Source of the DNA: Micropterix aruncella
Taxonomy: Eukaryota > Arthropoda > Insecta > Lepidoptera > Micropterigidae
Direction of reading: 5' to 3'
Assembly (NCBI GenBank): GCA_944548615.1
Contig: OX155976.1
Location: 4,934,952 to 4,998,951, forward strand
DNA length: 64,000 bases
Shown here piece after piece: positions 43,801-49,170 of the stretch. Position 1 is the stretch's first letter. Each line of letters starts with the position of its first letter. Under the pieces are notes generated by a model. The model did not search any database and was not told the DNA's origin. It saw only the letters and a list, made by a program, of their open reading frames with translations. Both the position numbers and the translations under genes were made by a program.

Positions 43801-46800
43801 ATGATCATAATTTTGAAGTGCTTTTCTATTTTAATTTGTATTAGCGTAATTAACTTTCACTATGTCTTCAAAACGGTAAGTGTTTACAAATAAGCTTGTG
43901 ATTGAAATTTATTTTAATGCACATTTTTTTATAAACTTATGACCTAGATAGATATAGATTATATAGATAGATATAGAAAGATAGATAATTAAGCCTTTTT
44001 CATAGTAATAACTGTGTTTCTTTAATTTAAAATAGGATACAATCGATAAAGTAGTAGTTATATGAGCGTTAACCTATCTGCCTATTACTACTGATCGTTA
44101 AAACGATCCGCATTTTCCGAGCTTTCCTGAAAAGTCAGTTTTTCATTTTGATATTTTTTTCTATGTTTACTTAATGCATCAAGGTAATAATACTAAAAAA
44201 CTATTGTGATACGAGATAAAAAAAGTTTCAGTAACAACTGTGTTAACCCGGTAACTCCCTAACATCCCTTGCGGGACCAACGGCCGACACCCCCAATTTC
44301 CAGGTTATAATTTTTTATATGTCAAATTTCAATGCGATCATTTATAAATAAATACAAACGGAGCTGCCATGGAATTCACCGACCGGAGTCGGGCCCATCA
44401 TAATACTATTTTTTTTACACTTCTGGGGGGTGAGCAGTGGATTCCGGACTTACGAACCGGCTGTGGTAGGTTTAGGACAGCTGTCTTGCCACATGTGAGC
44501 GTTCACCTTACCACCCATTCACTCCCCCTTCGAAGCCATAGAATTTGAGATGCGCAAATCGCAGTTCCAGATAATTTTTCTAAGAAAGAGTTGATTATTT
44601 TTCTGGAAAGGCCAAGATCTTTAAAGAGGTGAAATAGAGATTTAGCTGGCAGGCCACGAGCGCCAACTTCCACCGCGTGAAGGTGAACAGTGAAGCCGTT
44701 CCGGGTTACGGCATTTGCAAGATCATGGTATTTATTTAATTTGTACTCGTGGTCTTTTGGGATATTTGATTCCCATGGAACAGTTAATTCTACAATAAGA
44801 GCCACCTTCCGAGATACAGAGTAAAGAGTTATATCTGGACGGAGGGCTGTGCATCCGAGACTTTCAGGGAATTTATACTGCTTAGACACCGAATCAACCT
44901 CCAGAATCCAATCTGTAGCTTTCTCGATTATTGAGAAAGGTTTTGTAGTTAAATGTTTTTTGCCTTTAGAGCCATCCCGCACAAACTGTATTGGGGGTTT
45001 GGAGGATACTGTCAAACCCTTGTTGGCACGAGCCACTGAGAGACTAATTACCTCGCGAATAACAGCGAGAACTTTGTCATGGCGGTAAGTGTACCGTCCT
45101 TGATCTAAGGCCACCTTGCAGCCAGCTAGAATGTGTCTAGCTGTGCAAGGGGTATTGCTACAGAGGGGACAAGAACTATCCTCGGCAAAGCTCCAACGAG
45201 CGAGGTTACTGGGGTCTGGAAGTGTATGCTGAAAGGCATTCAAATAAAATGTCAGCATCTCTGGCGTCCAGTCATAGAGCATTACCTTCCAGTGCATTGG
45301 AGGCGGAATGCAAAAGTCCCCAATTGTTGTCCAATCATTCTGGCATTGAAGGCCAATAGCATGAGCCATACTCTTGCTGTCGTAATCTCCCCGCAAAAGA
45401 GACTTCTTCAAGTCCACGTCGCTCGTGGTTGTACTGCCATACCCCAGACCAGTGCCATTCTGGCTGATTAGGAACTTTTTGTGGAAGTCTACGCGGGCTT
45501 GTAGATCATTTGAATCACTACGGCCACTTATTACGTGCTTCGATATTGCCGGATCTTTGGAATTCCACAGAATCGAATTTTTGGTTATTCTGGAGCTGGC
45601 GTAGAGCAGAGAGAGCAGTTTAAGCGCTAGCCCAAAATTTTGTTTGGACCTGAAGAGAGTCGAGGGGTCAGCTGGTTTGGCTAAGGACAGCCAGGATTTT
45701 AAACTAGCTGTCACCAGCGCATCTAGACGGGACATATTGAGTTGTCAACCACAACGGGCGAACCCGTCACCGCAGGACGTTTTAACGATTGTTCGTTCTA
45801 TCGACCGTGCAGTGACCGTAGAAGACTTGGGACATAACAATCCGACGTCTAGCTACGCCACAACCCGTTAGAGACCAACGCCTTACCGCGAGTAGCCAGG
45901 TATGTTACCTGGCGGGCGGCACTCGCGCCCTAACTACCAATTGTGACCAGATTTCTCCAGTCTCTCGATTGGTTCCGAGTTCGAGGTCGCTTGCGCGGTC
46001 CTCTCCCTTACGAAGCGGTGAAACGGAGTGCACCGAATCTGTCGCGGACCAAGGCGTCCTTTGCCCGACTCTGAACCGGGATCGGATGGCCAATGGTCAT
46101 TTCAAGAGCAGTCGCCGTAAGGTAGACAACTACCCCCGCTCTATAGGAAACAATACAGTTTCCAGACTCCCCCGATTGTTAGTCGGAGAGCACAATCGAT
46201 TGGCTTGCGCCGCTCGGTGCGCAGACCGTCCAGGAGCGCCAGAGGATTGTTCCCAGGGGAGACTGGTTGACCCAGTGTCCTATCCAGGCTCGCACCCCAT
46301 GCGAGGAGGCCATCGGATGGGTGTTGACCCGTGAGTGTGACCGACCCTAAATCAGAATCGGTCTTCGTGGCCAACTCAGCAAGGGCCCATTAGCTCCATC
46401 TAGACGGGACATCTTGCGGTGTCATCTACAACGGGCGAGCCCGTCACCACAGGACGTTTTAACGATTAGTCGTTCTATCGCCCTGCAGTGAACGTAGAAG
46501 ACTTTGGACAGTACATTCTACGTCCAGCTACGTCACAACCCGTGAGAGTCCAACGCCTTACCGCGAGTGAGCCAGGAATAAACCCGGCGGGCTCGAGATA
46601 CTCGCGCCCTCACTTCCAATTGTGACCAGATTTCTCCGGTCTCTCGATTGGTTCCGAGTTCGAGGTCGCTTGCGCGGTCCTCTCCCTTACGAAGCGGTGA
46701 AACGGAGTGCACCGAATCTGTCGCGGACCAAGGCGTCCTTTGCCCGACTCTGAACCGGGATCGGATGGCCAATGGTCATTTCAAGAGCAGTCGCCGTAAG

Positions 46801-48117
46801 GTAGACAACTGCCCCGCTCTATAGGAAACAATACAGTTCCCAGACTCCCCCGATTGTTAGTCAGAGAGCACAATCGATTGGCTTGCGCCGCTCGATGCGC
46901 AGACCGTCCAGGAGCGCCTGAGGATTGTTCCCGGGGGAGACTGGTTGACCCAGTGTCCTACCCAGGCTCGCACCCCATGCGTGGAGGCCATCGGATGGGT
47001 GTTGACCCGTGAGTGTGACCGACCCTGAAACAGAATGGGTCTTCGTGGCCAACTCAGCGAGGGCCCATTAGCTCCCAAAAGACGGGACAGTTGGGTTTTG
47101 GTAAAATCGTAAATAAGAAAGGGCCATGACAAATGTGACGTTAGATAATTGTCATAGATCCAGGCCTTACGAGGGCCAGAAATTAGCAAGGCATCTATTT
47201 TCGCCAGGCAACTTTTGAAATGCTCTATAACATGATCGCCCGAGACGTCTTTTCCCTGATGGGTGATTTTTCTGCCGAGGAATTTGAAATGATTGTTTGG
47301 GTCTATAAGGGAGATATTAGAGCCCTTATAGACCAATTTGGGGTCATAGGATGTAAATTTTGTCCAAGGCAAAAACATTTGTAATTTTTTTCATGATCCG
47401 TTTAGTGGTTTACAAGTTATGGTCGTTTGTATCAAGGTCGTCGACTCGCGTCGATTTTACGCGCGAAAATGTCACGGGCAAAAGTGATAGCTGAATTTTT
47501 ACTTCGCGAGAGGAGGGGATATACATATATGCGATATCCTATGACTCACACGTAGAACCATAAATTCCAAACTTGTCGAATCCTGTCTTTGATTGCCCAT
47601 GAAATTGGTCAGTCTATCATCAATTTTTGTGAACATCGGATGAAAATAGGTACCCTTAAAAAAATATTATCTATAATCAATACAAATGTGCCCTTATATA
47701 TTTTTTTCATGGTGTAAAACTGCCAGATCTGCCGCGATAAAAATTAACAGTGTACATGGTGAACATAGCATAAGGGAGTTGATATACAGAGCATATTGTG
47801 TGACTTAAAACCAATAATGTAGAATAGGTTCAAATTATAATTAATACCATTACCCGGCTGTTTATAGGACACATCTGAACAGTTTATATCTTACCGGAGG
47901 AAGCCTGCGCGAACTTCTTCTGAATAGCAAGAGCCCGGAGCATCTGTTTAGCCTTTGCCACGCCTAAAACGGGTGCAGTACCTTTGCCTTTCGACACATT
48001 GTTAACAGTCGTTTTATTCGCATTTTTAACGACCGTTTTATTCGCGGTTCCATTCAATATTTTGTCTTCAGGGGGAGCCCATCGGCTATGATTCTTGGGC
48101 TTCTTGCCTTCCGACAT
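19407..48117 (-). CDS. Gene A: spliced host gene, whole coding span
   Basis: Joined exons on the minus strand: 48117-47895, 40851-40777, 35268-35008, 30505-30259, 27578-27519, 26811-26746, 25311-25246, 23811-23576, 22631-22500, 19801-19407. Phases at successive junctions are 1,1,1,2,2,2,2,1,1 and agree on both sides each time. The total is 1761 nt with no internal stop and a terminal TAA. All acceptors are AG; all donors are GT, good except exon 4. Introns are 0.7-7 kb and full of transposons. I do not recognise the 586-residue product. There is no signal peptide or membrane segment. It has a Lys/Asn/Thr-rich N terminus, a charged helical middle, an RS-like patch, a His/Pro/Asp repeat and an acidic Ser/Pro-rich end. 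A nuclear or cytoskeletal scaffold is possible but unproven. Confidence 0.8.
19802..20548. other. Gene A intron 7, distal part
   Basis: AT-rich intronic sequence with no recognised repeat ends up to the TTAA element at 20549. Confidence 0.5.
20549..21241 (+). mobile_element. TTAA MITE family P, long copy
   Basis: Starts CCCGTTGAGTATGA and ends TACTCCAAGGG between TTAA at 20545-20548 and 21242-21245. The start carries two tandem copies of CCGTTGAGTATGATACGACC. It has about 380 bp more interior than the 306-315 bp copies. That interior includes GTGTAGTTTTCGGAGTTTAT followed by TCGTAAGTAAAACC, a candidate leftover 5' exon and donor of the parental piggyBac-like transposon. Confidence 0.85.
21290..21410 (+). 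repeat. Short dispersed repeat
   Basis: ATAATTATGCCACTTATA and GACATTAAATCGTATA recur at 37750-37850. Neither copy shows clear ends. Confidence 0.5.
21623..22358 (+). mobile_element. Helitron-like element, uninterrupted copy
   Basis: Starts TCTATAATAATATTATAAAG after A, ends CACGGGTCAGTTAG before T, with the GCCCA/TGGGC hairpin about 10 bases inside the 3' end. At 736 bp and without coding capacity it is non-autonomous. It is the empty-site reference for the copy at 12207-14930. Confidence 0.85.
22500..22631 (-). CDS. Gene A exon 7 (His/Pro/Asp repeat)
   Basis: A 132-nt exon from TTTTTTTTCCTCAG to AATAACG before GTAGGTTTTT. It encodes a three-fold degenerate repeat, [18 protein letters not shown], then [20 protein letters not shown] and EQYSNN. 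Phase 1 in and out. Confidence 0.8.
22806..23500 (+). mobile_element. Single copy of the 384-bp element, interrupted
   Basis: Begins AACACGCTTTTATTAGGTCG and ends CAAAAGCGTGTTTTTAG like the array at 2430-3592. At CTAATTTAA it is interrupted by a TTAA MITE (22880-23194) and then resumes CCATCTTCCAAGG, exactly as in the uninterrupted units at 2880 and 3264. Confidence 0.85.
22880..23194 (+). mobile_element. TTAA MITE family P, copy with empty site
   Basis: CCCGTTGAGTATGAGTCAAC at the left and ATTTACTCCAAGGG at the right; TTAA at 22876-22879 and 23195-23198. The uninterrupted target with a single TTAA is present in the array units, which proves the TTAA duplication. Confidence 0.92.
23576..23811 (-). 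CDS. Gene A exon 6 (RS-like patch)
   Basis: A 236-nt exon from a TTTTTATATAG acceptor to CATG before GTAATATA. It encodes [20 protein letters not shown], an acidic run (KEDSEQEEM), [20 protein letters not shown] and [20 protein letters not shown]. The RPRSRSRS core resembles short RS-type or nuclear-localisation segments. Phase 2 in, phase 1 out. Confidence 0.8.
23883..24226. other. Gene A intron, no repeat recognised
   Basis: Contains a local CAATTCACATGTGAATTG palindrome near 23960 and three GACAGTTCAATAT repeats near 24150-24200. Nothing else is recognised. Confidence 0.4.
24240..25120 (-). pseudogene. RLE-type LINE 3' fragment in unit 1
   Basis: Begins with the family's 3' end (AATACAAACGGAGTTGCCAT complement side) and includes the endonuclease C-terminus, interrupted by a SINE at about 24540-24810. 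Many frame breaks. Confidence 0.75.
24541..24810 (+). mobile_element. tRNA-derived SINE, copy 1
   Basis: GGCTTGGTGGAATAGTGGTT (A-box region) and GAGTTCGATTCCCGG (B box) form a tRNA-like head of about 74 bases from 24566. A tRNA-unrelated body with ACTGCCCATTGTGAATTTTC and a (CAAA)n tail follow. The first 25 bases mirror part of the head (GCGACCTAACCACT against AGTGGTTAGGTTGC). Expected RNA polymerase III transcription. Confidence 0.85.
25246..25311 (-). CDS. Gene A exon 5, copy 3 of 3
   Basis: A 66-nt phase-2-symmetric exon encoding [22 protein letters not shown]. Both splice sites match the other copies. Its GA end joins the G of exon 6 to make Glu. The peptide is a basic/Thr-Pro linker, and T-P and S-R-K sites hint at phosphorylation (inference). 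Confidence 0.8.
25395..25555. mobile_element. pogo-like MITE flanked by TA
   Basis: Inverted ends TAGTGGAAACTCTCATAACT and, at the right, the complement of CAGTGGAACCTCTCATAACT; TA at both sides. The CAGTGGAACCTC style of end is typical of pogo/Tigger-class elements. Sister copy at 27662-27812. Confidence 0.75.
26071..26331 (+). mobile_element. tRNA-derived SINE, copy 2
   Basis: Same SINE at the same relative place as in unit 1, so it was copied by segmental duplication rather than by a new insertion. B box GAGTTCGATTCCCAG, (CAAA)n-like tail. Confidence 0.85.
26746..26811 (-). CDS. Gene A exon 5, copy 2 of 3
   Basis: A 66-nt exon with intact CTTTCAG acceptor and GTGAGTAATG donor. It encodes [22 protein letters not shown]. 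It differs from copy 3 by one residue (Gly for Glu at position 3) and sits exactly 1500 bp from it, in the same duplicated unit. Confidence 0.8.
26860..26990 (+). pseudogene. Mariner transposase catalytic-core scrap
   Basis: The plus strand reads [20 protein letters not shown] followed by PPYNCHT, closely resembling the 'HTA..t..fL....i.ll.HPPYSPDLaP' block around the catalytic residues of mariner transposases. The SPD part is altered and nothing else of the gene is left. Confidence 0.65.
26991..27227 (+). other. Possible LINE C-terminal scrap
   Basis: A broken frame has [12 protein letters not shown], reminiscent of the Cys-rich 'C.CG...t..HLL..Cp' end of some LINE proteins. The evidence is weak; the rest is unrecognised. 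Confidence 0.3.
27228..27420 (-). pseudogene. RLE-type LINE fragment in unit 3
   Basis: Contains [24 protein letters not shown] minus-strand coding for the restriction-like endonuclease core, then breaks off. It belongs to a shorter third repeat of the exon-5 unit. Confidence 0.75.
27519..27578 (-). CDS. Gene A exon 5, copy 1 of 3
   Basis: A 60-nt phase-2-symmetric exon between TTTTCTTTCAG and GTGAGTAATG. It encodes [20 protein letters not shown]. Compared with the other two copies it lacks exactly six bases, which keeps the frame. It is the first copy met in transcription order and the most diverged. Confidence 0.8.
27662..27812. mobile_element. pogo-like MITE, second copy
   Basis: Matches 25395-25555, with TAGTGGAACCTCTCATAACG at the left and GAGGTTCCACTG before TA at the right. 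Same position relative to exon 5 as in unit 1. Confidence 0.75.
27880..28145 (+). repeat. LINE scrap joined to a Penelope-type end
   Basis: 27882-27975 matches the RLE-type LINE ([17 protein letters not shown]). From 27978 the sequence switches to ACCCGCAAAACAACGGATTG and then the TTCGTTTTCTATCCTATTTA terminus also found at both ends of the Penelope fragment at 34155-34860. Confidence 0.6.
28146..28780 (-). pseudogene. LINE reverse-transcriptase C-terminus
   Basis: Same family as 49877-53004 but on the minus strand. [60 protein letters not shown] and [12 protein letters not shown] form an open 107-codon end, followed by the family 3' UTR down to ~28190. Upstream residues to 28780 are frame-broken. 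It is truncated on the right by a TTAA element. Confidence 0.85.
28789..29029. mobile_element. 241-bp TTAA MITE with perfect ends
   Basis: CCCCTCAAATG and CATTTGAGGGG are perfect 11-bp inverted ends between TTAA at 28785-28788 and 29030-29033. The interior repeats TTTACATTTA and TAGAGCGG motifs. A piggyBac-type site preference is inferred. Confidence 0.88.
29078..29734. mobile_element. 657-bp hAT-type element, 8-bp duplication
   Basis: CAGCGATGCACAGAC ends form a perfect 15-bp inverted pair. ATCTAAAC is duplicated at 29070-29077 and 29735-29742. The GCGGCCCGCGGGCCGCATGC stretch at the left end is typical of hAT elements. No transposase frame. Confidence 0.92.
29810..30228 (+). repeat. Dispersed repeat split by a SINE
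   Basis: GAATCGTCTCAAGCGGGCTC (29817) and TTGGTGGGTCGGGAAAGTAA (30200) are halves of the repeat at 16691-17120. The SINE lies between them. Its right end abuts the (AAT)n tract next to gene A exon 4. Confidence 0.7.
29872..30140 (-). mobile_element. tRNA-derived SINE, copy 3
   Basis: Minus strand: GTGGCATAGTGGTTAGGTCG head, B box GGGTTCGATTCCCGG, the ATTCGATCGACA body and an ACAATAAAGAGTAT-like tail. The B box matches the consensus better than the other copies. Confidence 0.85.
30259..30505 (-). CDS. Gene A exon 4, donor eroded
   Basis: The acceptor is CCGTTTCAG at 30506-30514. It encodes [20 protein letters not shown], a middle part with [20 protein letters not shown], then a charged, coiled-coil-like [20 protein letters not shown]. 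Phase demands an end in phase 2, which places the donor at AGGAGAA before GTTATTATT. The donor is thus the first unit of a (TTA)n tract and a poor match to consensus. Immediately beyond it lies a dispersed repeat (30140-30228). The last few bases are therefore the least certain boundary of gene A; otherwise the frame would read into [10 protein letters not shown] and stop at 30177. Confidence 0.7.
30695..30790 (+). repeat. Fragment of a TTAACCGG repeat
   Basis: TTAACCGGTCGGGCATCAAC and ATGCCTGTAGGCGTTTTGCG recur at 37847-37905. It begins with TTAA, but no right-hand end is visible. Confidence 0.45.
30840..32335. mobile_element. hAT-like element interrupted by a LINE
   Basis: The left part has the GGTCGCATGCGGCCCGCGG block. 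The right part ends GGTTAAAGACCCCTGAC, a typical hAT end (CAGGGGTC in reverse). A LINE occupies about 31020-32128. The left terminus and the target duplication could not be located. Confidence 0.5.
31079..32051 (+). pseudogene. LINE reverse transcriptase, C-terminal half
   Basis: [38 protein letters not shown] and the catalytic [10 protein letters not shown] are in one frame. A frameshift near 31425 moves to [60 protein letters not shown] and [20 protein letters not shown] to the stop. The C-terminal architecture is CR1/L2-like. The 5' part is missing, and an (AAT)n tail follows at 32107-32128. One frameshift makes it inactive. Confidence 0.85.
32690..33202 (+). repeat. GC-rich repeats, two partial copies
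   Basis: 32690-32960 carries the CGCAAGCGACCTCAAACCCG to GACGAGTTATGGGCCC part. 32940-33200 carries the AACCCATCCGGTAGC to GAACAGCCGGGCAAAGAATG part. The second continues at 33510 after the inserted MITE. Confidence 0.75.
33203..33507. mobile_element. GATTGCG-type MITE inside a GC-rich repeat
   Basis: Left CCAGATTGCGTTTCTTTGTG, right AAGAAACGCAATCGAGCCC; ACTG flanks both ends. The host repeat reads on from ATTCGGTAGACACTG to TATCACCGCTACATAAGGGA. Confidence 0.8.
33508..33795 (+). repeat. GC-rich repeat, right part
   Basis: AAGGGAGAGGACCGCGCAAG through GATGGGTTCGCCCGTTGTAG, the standard right end of the family. Confidence 0.8.
33925..34110 (+). pseudogene. LINE C-terminal scrap
   Basis: Plus strand: [32 protein letters not shown] and [16 protein letters not shown], the C-terminal signature of CR1-like LINE proteins, with two stops. 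Confidence 0.7.
34155..34860 (-). pseudogene. Penelope-like element, GIY-YIG end
   Basis: Minus strand: [20 protein letters not shown] then [20 protein letters not shown] and KSAICEHW, a GIY-YIG endonuclease with conserved G-V-Y and Y-V-G, followed by frame-shifted REDVTNSL. The reverse transcriptase is missing. The fragment is bounded by inverted copies of GGATAGAAAACGAATTTACC (34170-34192 and 34800-34825), the kind of end arrangement known for Penelope elements. Inactive. Confidence 0.75.
35008..35268 (-). CDS. Gene A exon 3
   Basis: A 261-nt exon after TTTTCTAATTGCAG, ending before GTAAGAATCC. It encodes [20 protein letters not shown] and continues [40 protein letters not shown] and a C-terminal [10 protein letters not shown]. 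The [20 protein letters not shown] part is the most hydrophobic, probably helical, part of the protein and may be its only folded domain. Phase 1-1. Confidence 0.85.
35648..36577 (+). mobile_element. Solo LTR with ATGT duplication
   Basis: 930 bp from TGTCGCGGAGC to GCTCGCGACA, with ATGT at 35644-35647 and 36578-36581. TG...CA ends and a 4-bp duplication fit a Gypsy-type LTR. A TATA-rich stretch (ATATATATATGCGATAG, about 36450) and GAATAAACG (about 36508) could be the promoter and poly(A) signal. Several overlapping open frames exist on both strands, none with a known motif. Orientation is inferred from TATA and AATAAA. Confidence 0.75.
36940..37292 (+). pseudogene. Jockey/CR1-like reverse-transcriptase scrap
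   Basis: [20 protein letters not shown], then [11 protein letters not shown] (catalytic FADD altered to YAND), then after a frameshift [19 protein letters not shown] and [13 protein letters not shown]. It is cut by the GC-rich repeat at 37293. Confidence 0.75.
37293..37657 (+). repeat. GC-rich repeat with 15-bp target duplication
   Basis: A 365-bp copy flanked by direct TTGATAGAAATCTGC at 37278-37292 and 37658-37672. It runs from ATCGGCCATCCGATCCTGGG to the GCTCGCCCGCTGTAGTCGAC end. There is no poly(A). The long variable target duplication suggests retroposition. Confidence 0.85.
37730..37960 (+). repeat. Dispersed repeat fragments
   Basis: ATAATTATGCCACTTATA (shared with 21300) followed by TTAACCGGTTGGGCGCC and ATGCCTATAGGCATTTTGCG (shared with 30700). 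Structure unresolved. Confidence 0.45.
37961..38382. other. No gene recognised
   Basis: A 79-codon frame at 38160-38399 is Lys/Ser/Ile-rich and has no splice context or recognisable motif; I do not call it as a gene. The rest is AT-rich intron of gene A. Confidence 0.35.
38383..40745 (+). pseudogene. RLE-type LINE, C-terminal half, rearranged
   Basis: Starts within the reverse transcriptase at [20 protein letters not shown] (catalytic FADD), continues [20 protein letters not shown] and [20 protein letters not shown], and after a stop (38774) [20 protein letters not shown]. Then come a zinc-binding [18 protein letters not shown] (39880-39940) and the PD-(D/E)xK-like [25 protein letters not shown] (40210-40290). 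This order of RT, CCHC and a restriction-like endonuclease is typical of R2/NeSL-type LINEs. A block of ~460 bp (38820-39283) is duplicated in tandem (39284-39780). Stops and frameshifts make it dead. Confidence 0.8.
40777..40851 (-). CDS. Gene A exon 2
   Basis: A 75-nt exon between TTTCTTTTGCAG and GTAAGTCTTTC, both strong sites. It is open in phase 1 and encodes [20 protein letters not shown] and NPQKR. It is phase-symmetric (1-1), so it could be skipped without shifting the frame. It is Lys/Glu/Pro-rich linker sequence. Confidence 0.8.
41034..42771 (-). mobile_element. hAT element with CAAGCAAG duplication
   Basis: Ends TAGGGATTGCAATCC and GGATTGCAATCGCTA-like inverted pair (right end ATTGCAATCGCTA). 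CAAGCAAG is duplicated at 41026-41033 and 42772-42779. GCTGGATCC motifs cluster at both ends, likely transposase-binding subterminal repeats. It encodes a broken transposase on the minus strand. Confidence 0.88.
41660..42600 (-). pseudogene. hAT transposase, decayed
   Basis: Minus strand from 42598: [20 protein letters not shown] (catalytic Asp region), [20 protein letters not shown] (the CxxH-type motif), an acidic insert, [20 protein letters not shown] and [20 protein letters not shown] (the conserved D..tRWnSt..ML.R block). After a stop at 42062 the rest survives in shifted frames. The N-terminal zinc finger and the C-terminal dimerisation part are absent or unreadable. Non-functional. Confidence 0.8.
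43012..43317 (+). mobile_element. TTAA MITE family P, copy 3
   Basis: CCCGTTGAGTATGAGTCAAC to TTACTCCAAGGG, TTAA on both sides (43008-43011, 43318-43321). Nearly identical to 22880-23194, so recently active. Confidence 0.9.
43647..44242 (+). mobile_element. piggyBac-like element with exon-1 stub, copy 2
   Basis: CCCATTTACAACGACCGATC at the left, GTAACAACTGTG before TTAA at the right, TTAA at 43643-43646 and 44243-44246. It keeps ATGTCTTCAAAACG followed by GTAAGTG at 43862-43882, as in the copy at 5258-5865. Confidence 0.75.
44330..47390 (-). pseudogene. RLE-type LINE on minus strand, interrupted
   Basis: The 410-codon frame 44503-45735 reads [20 protein letters not shown], the [18 protein letters not shown] zinc motif, [25 protein letters not shown] (restriction-like endonuclease core) and [20 protein letters not shown] to the stop. 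Upstream coding resumes at 47090-47378 ([40 protein letters not shown]). The interruption at 45736-47085 is a GC-rich repeat dimer. This is the best-preserved C-terminal half of this family here. The reverse-transcriptase catalytic region is missing. Confidence 0.85.
45736..47085 (-). repeat. GC-rich repeat, tandem dimer with target duplication
   Basis: Two direct ~660-bp copies (about 45740-46395 and 46420-47075), each from CAACGGGCGA to GGGCCCATTAGCTCC. AGACGGGACA occurs at the left flank, at the internal junction (with CATC before it) and at the right flank. The dimer therefore looks like insertion plus a later tandem duplication of flank and element. Long inverse-complement frames inside are not conserved. 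Confidence 0.8.
47400..47880. other. Gene A intron 1, no gene
   Basis: Contains GCGAGAGGAGGGGATATACA and ATATATGCGATATCC, resembling a small part of the LTR at 36410-36470. Nothing else is recognised. Confidence 0.35.
47895..48117 (-). CDS. Gene A exon 1 (start codon)
   Basis: ATG at 48117 in the context GTGAAAATGTCGG, a good eukaryotic start (A at -3). It encodes [20 protein letters not shown], then an Asn/Thr/Lys-rich stretch, then [19 protein letters not shown] and ASS. It ends TCCTCCG before GTAAGATA, a strong donor, in phase 1. The last ~25 residues resemble gene B exon 2 (IANAKKKLRAFAIQKKLSQ), which ends at the same phase. The first intron (7 kb) contains an RLE-type LINE and nested DNA elements. 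Confidence 0.85.
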
Positions 48118-48300
48118 TTTCACAAGCAAGACCACCACTGCACTAAATATACGACTGTTTCGGGATTTCCAGCGAGTTTATCGCATATTTTCTCGATATT
48201 TATAAGAAAATTCAAATAGTTTGTTTAACATGTAGTCTTTCCCAAAATCGACACCATTTTTTTCGTCTATGGTACATTCTTGACATTTTCAGTAGTGATG
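48118..48300 (-). promoter_or_regulatory. Gene A 5' flank
   Basis: Directly upstream of the gene A start codon. The stretch ACAGTCGTATATTTAGTGCA lies about 50 bases before the ATG, but I see no convincing TATA box or initiator, so the start of transcription is not defined. Confidence 0.35.
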
Positions 48301-48329
48301 GTCGCATAGGCTATTATATACAAATGTAG

Positions 48330-48670
48330 AGGCTGACCGTGCACAGCAGTACGCTTTATTTCCAGATTGATAGCCGTGACACGCGCTCGGATTTGGTACG
48401 GCCGAACCACGGATTTGGTCCGCTCCGAAGCATATATGTTCGTCTGTAGAGTAGTCCGGCGACAATAATAATTATTATTTGTGTCCGCGGCGGTCCGATG
48501 GTTTGCACAGCGGATATGGTCTGGTCCGTACCAAATCCGTGCGTATGGATGGCCGGCACTTCAGATATGGTCCGCTCCGTATAAAATCAGTGCTCGGGAC
48601 CGTCGGGATAAGTCTGTGCCGTCGGGGCTGGCCGCCCATTTATAGTCACGTTCGAAACGCTTAGGATGAC
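48330..48670. repeat. GC-rich short-repeat block
   Basis: Variants of GATTTGGTCCGCTCCG and GATATGGTCCGCTCCGTA recur at about 48390, 48410, 48515 and 48570, in both orientations, around a central AATAATAATTATTATT palindrome. It is probably a foldback-type element; no ends resolved. Confidence 0.5.
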
Positions 48671-48730
48671 GACCAGGCGTGGGTTCATGTTGTATTGTGG
48701 ATGAAATAATCACCGAACAGGATATTATAA

Positions 48731-48964
48731 TTGAAATTCTTCAATTGTATATATTTTTCATTGTGGGATACATCCCAAGAGCTTTATTGCAACAGAGGTG
48801 CTCAAAACCAAGCATTTCAAATACTTAATTATTTAACCCGCGCAGCACGTAACATCCATTTGGGGACATGTATGGCGGCCGCCTACAATCCGAAACATCC
48901 GATTTTGGATATCGCGCTCGCCGCTGCGAAAAATGCAATTTACGATTCGAAACGTCGTACTTAA
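48731..48964 (+). CDS. Unrecognised 77-codon ORF with poly(A) signal
   Basis: The frame contains TSQELYCNRGAQNQAFQILN, YLTRAARNIHLGTCMAAAYN and PKHPILDIALAAAKNAIYDS KRRT. Codon use and composition look protein-like, and AATAAA lies 30 bases after the stop (48994-48999). It may be the last exon of an unseen plus-strand gene (CAACAG at 48789-48794 is a possible acceptor) or a transposon remnant. I recognise no family. Confidence 0.35.
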   Translation: MKFFNCIYFSLWDTSQELYCNRGAQNQAFQILNYLTRAARNIHLGTCMAAAYNPKHPILDIALAAAKNAIYDSKRRT

Positions 48965-49019
48965 TGCTTTCTGACCGCGGAACGACATGGCCAAATAAAC
49001 TTTAATTCGCCGGCCAACG

Positions 49020-49170
49020 ACGATAAAATCGATCGCCGATTTAAAAAGTCAGCATAGACGTCAAAACCGCAGTCTCCATCGGCCACCGCCGCGGCGGCGT
49101 ATAGTTCCGCGAAATGGTTGTTTTGTGCAGTGTTTTGTGGATAAAAGTGCAGTGTTTACTGGATAAAAGT
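49020..49170 (+). promoter_or_regulatory. GC-rich block with donor: possible 5' exon
   Basis: CCGCCGCGGCGGCG is followed by GTGCAGTGTTTTGTGGATAA, then CTGGATAAAA before GTGAGTAATT, a consensus-like donor. It could be a non-coding first exon on the plus strand, possibly of gene B, whose coding starts at 55623. This is inference. Confidence 0.3.
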
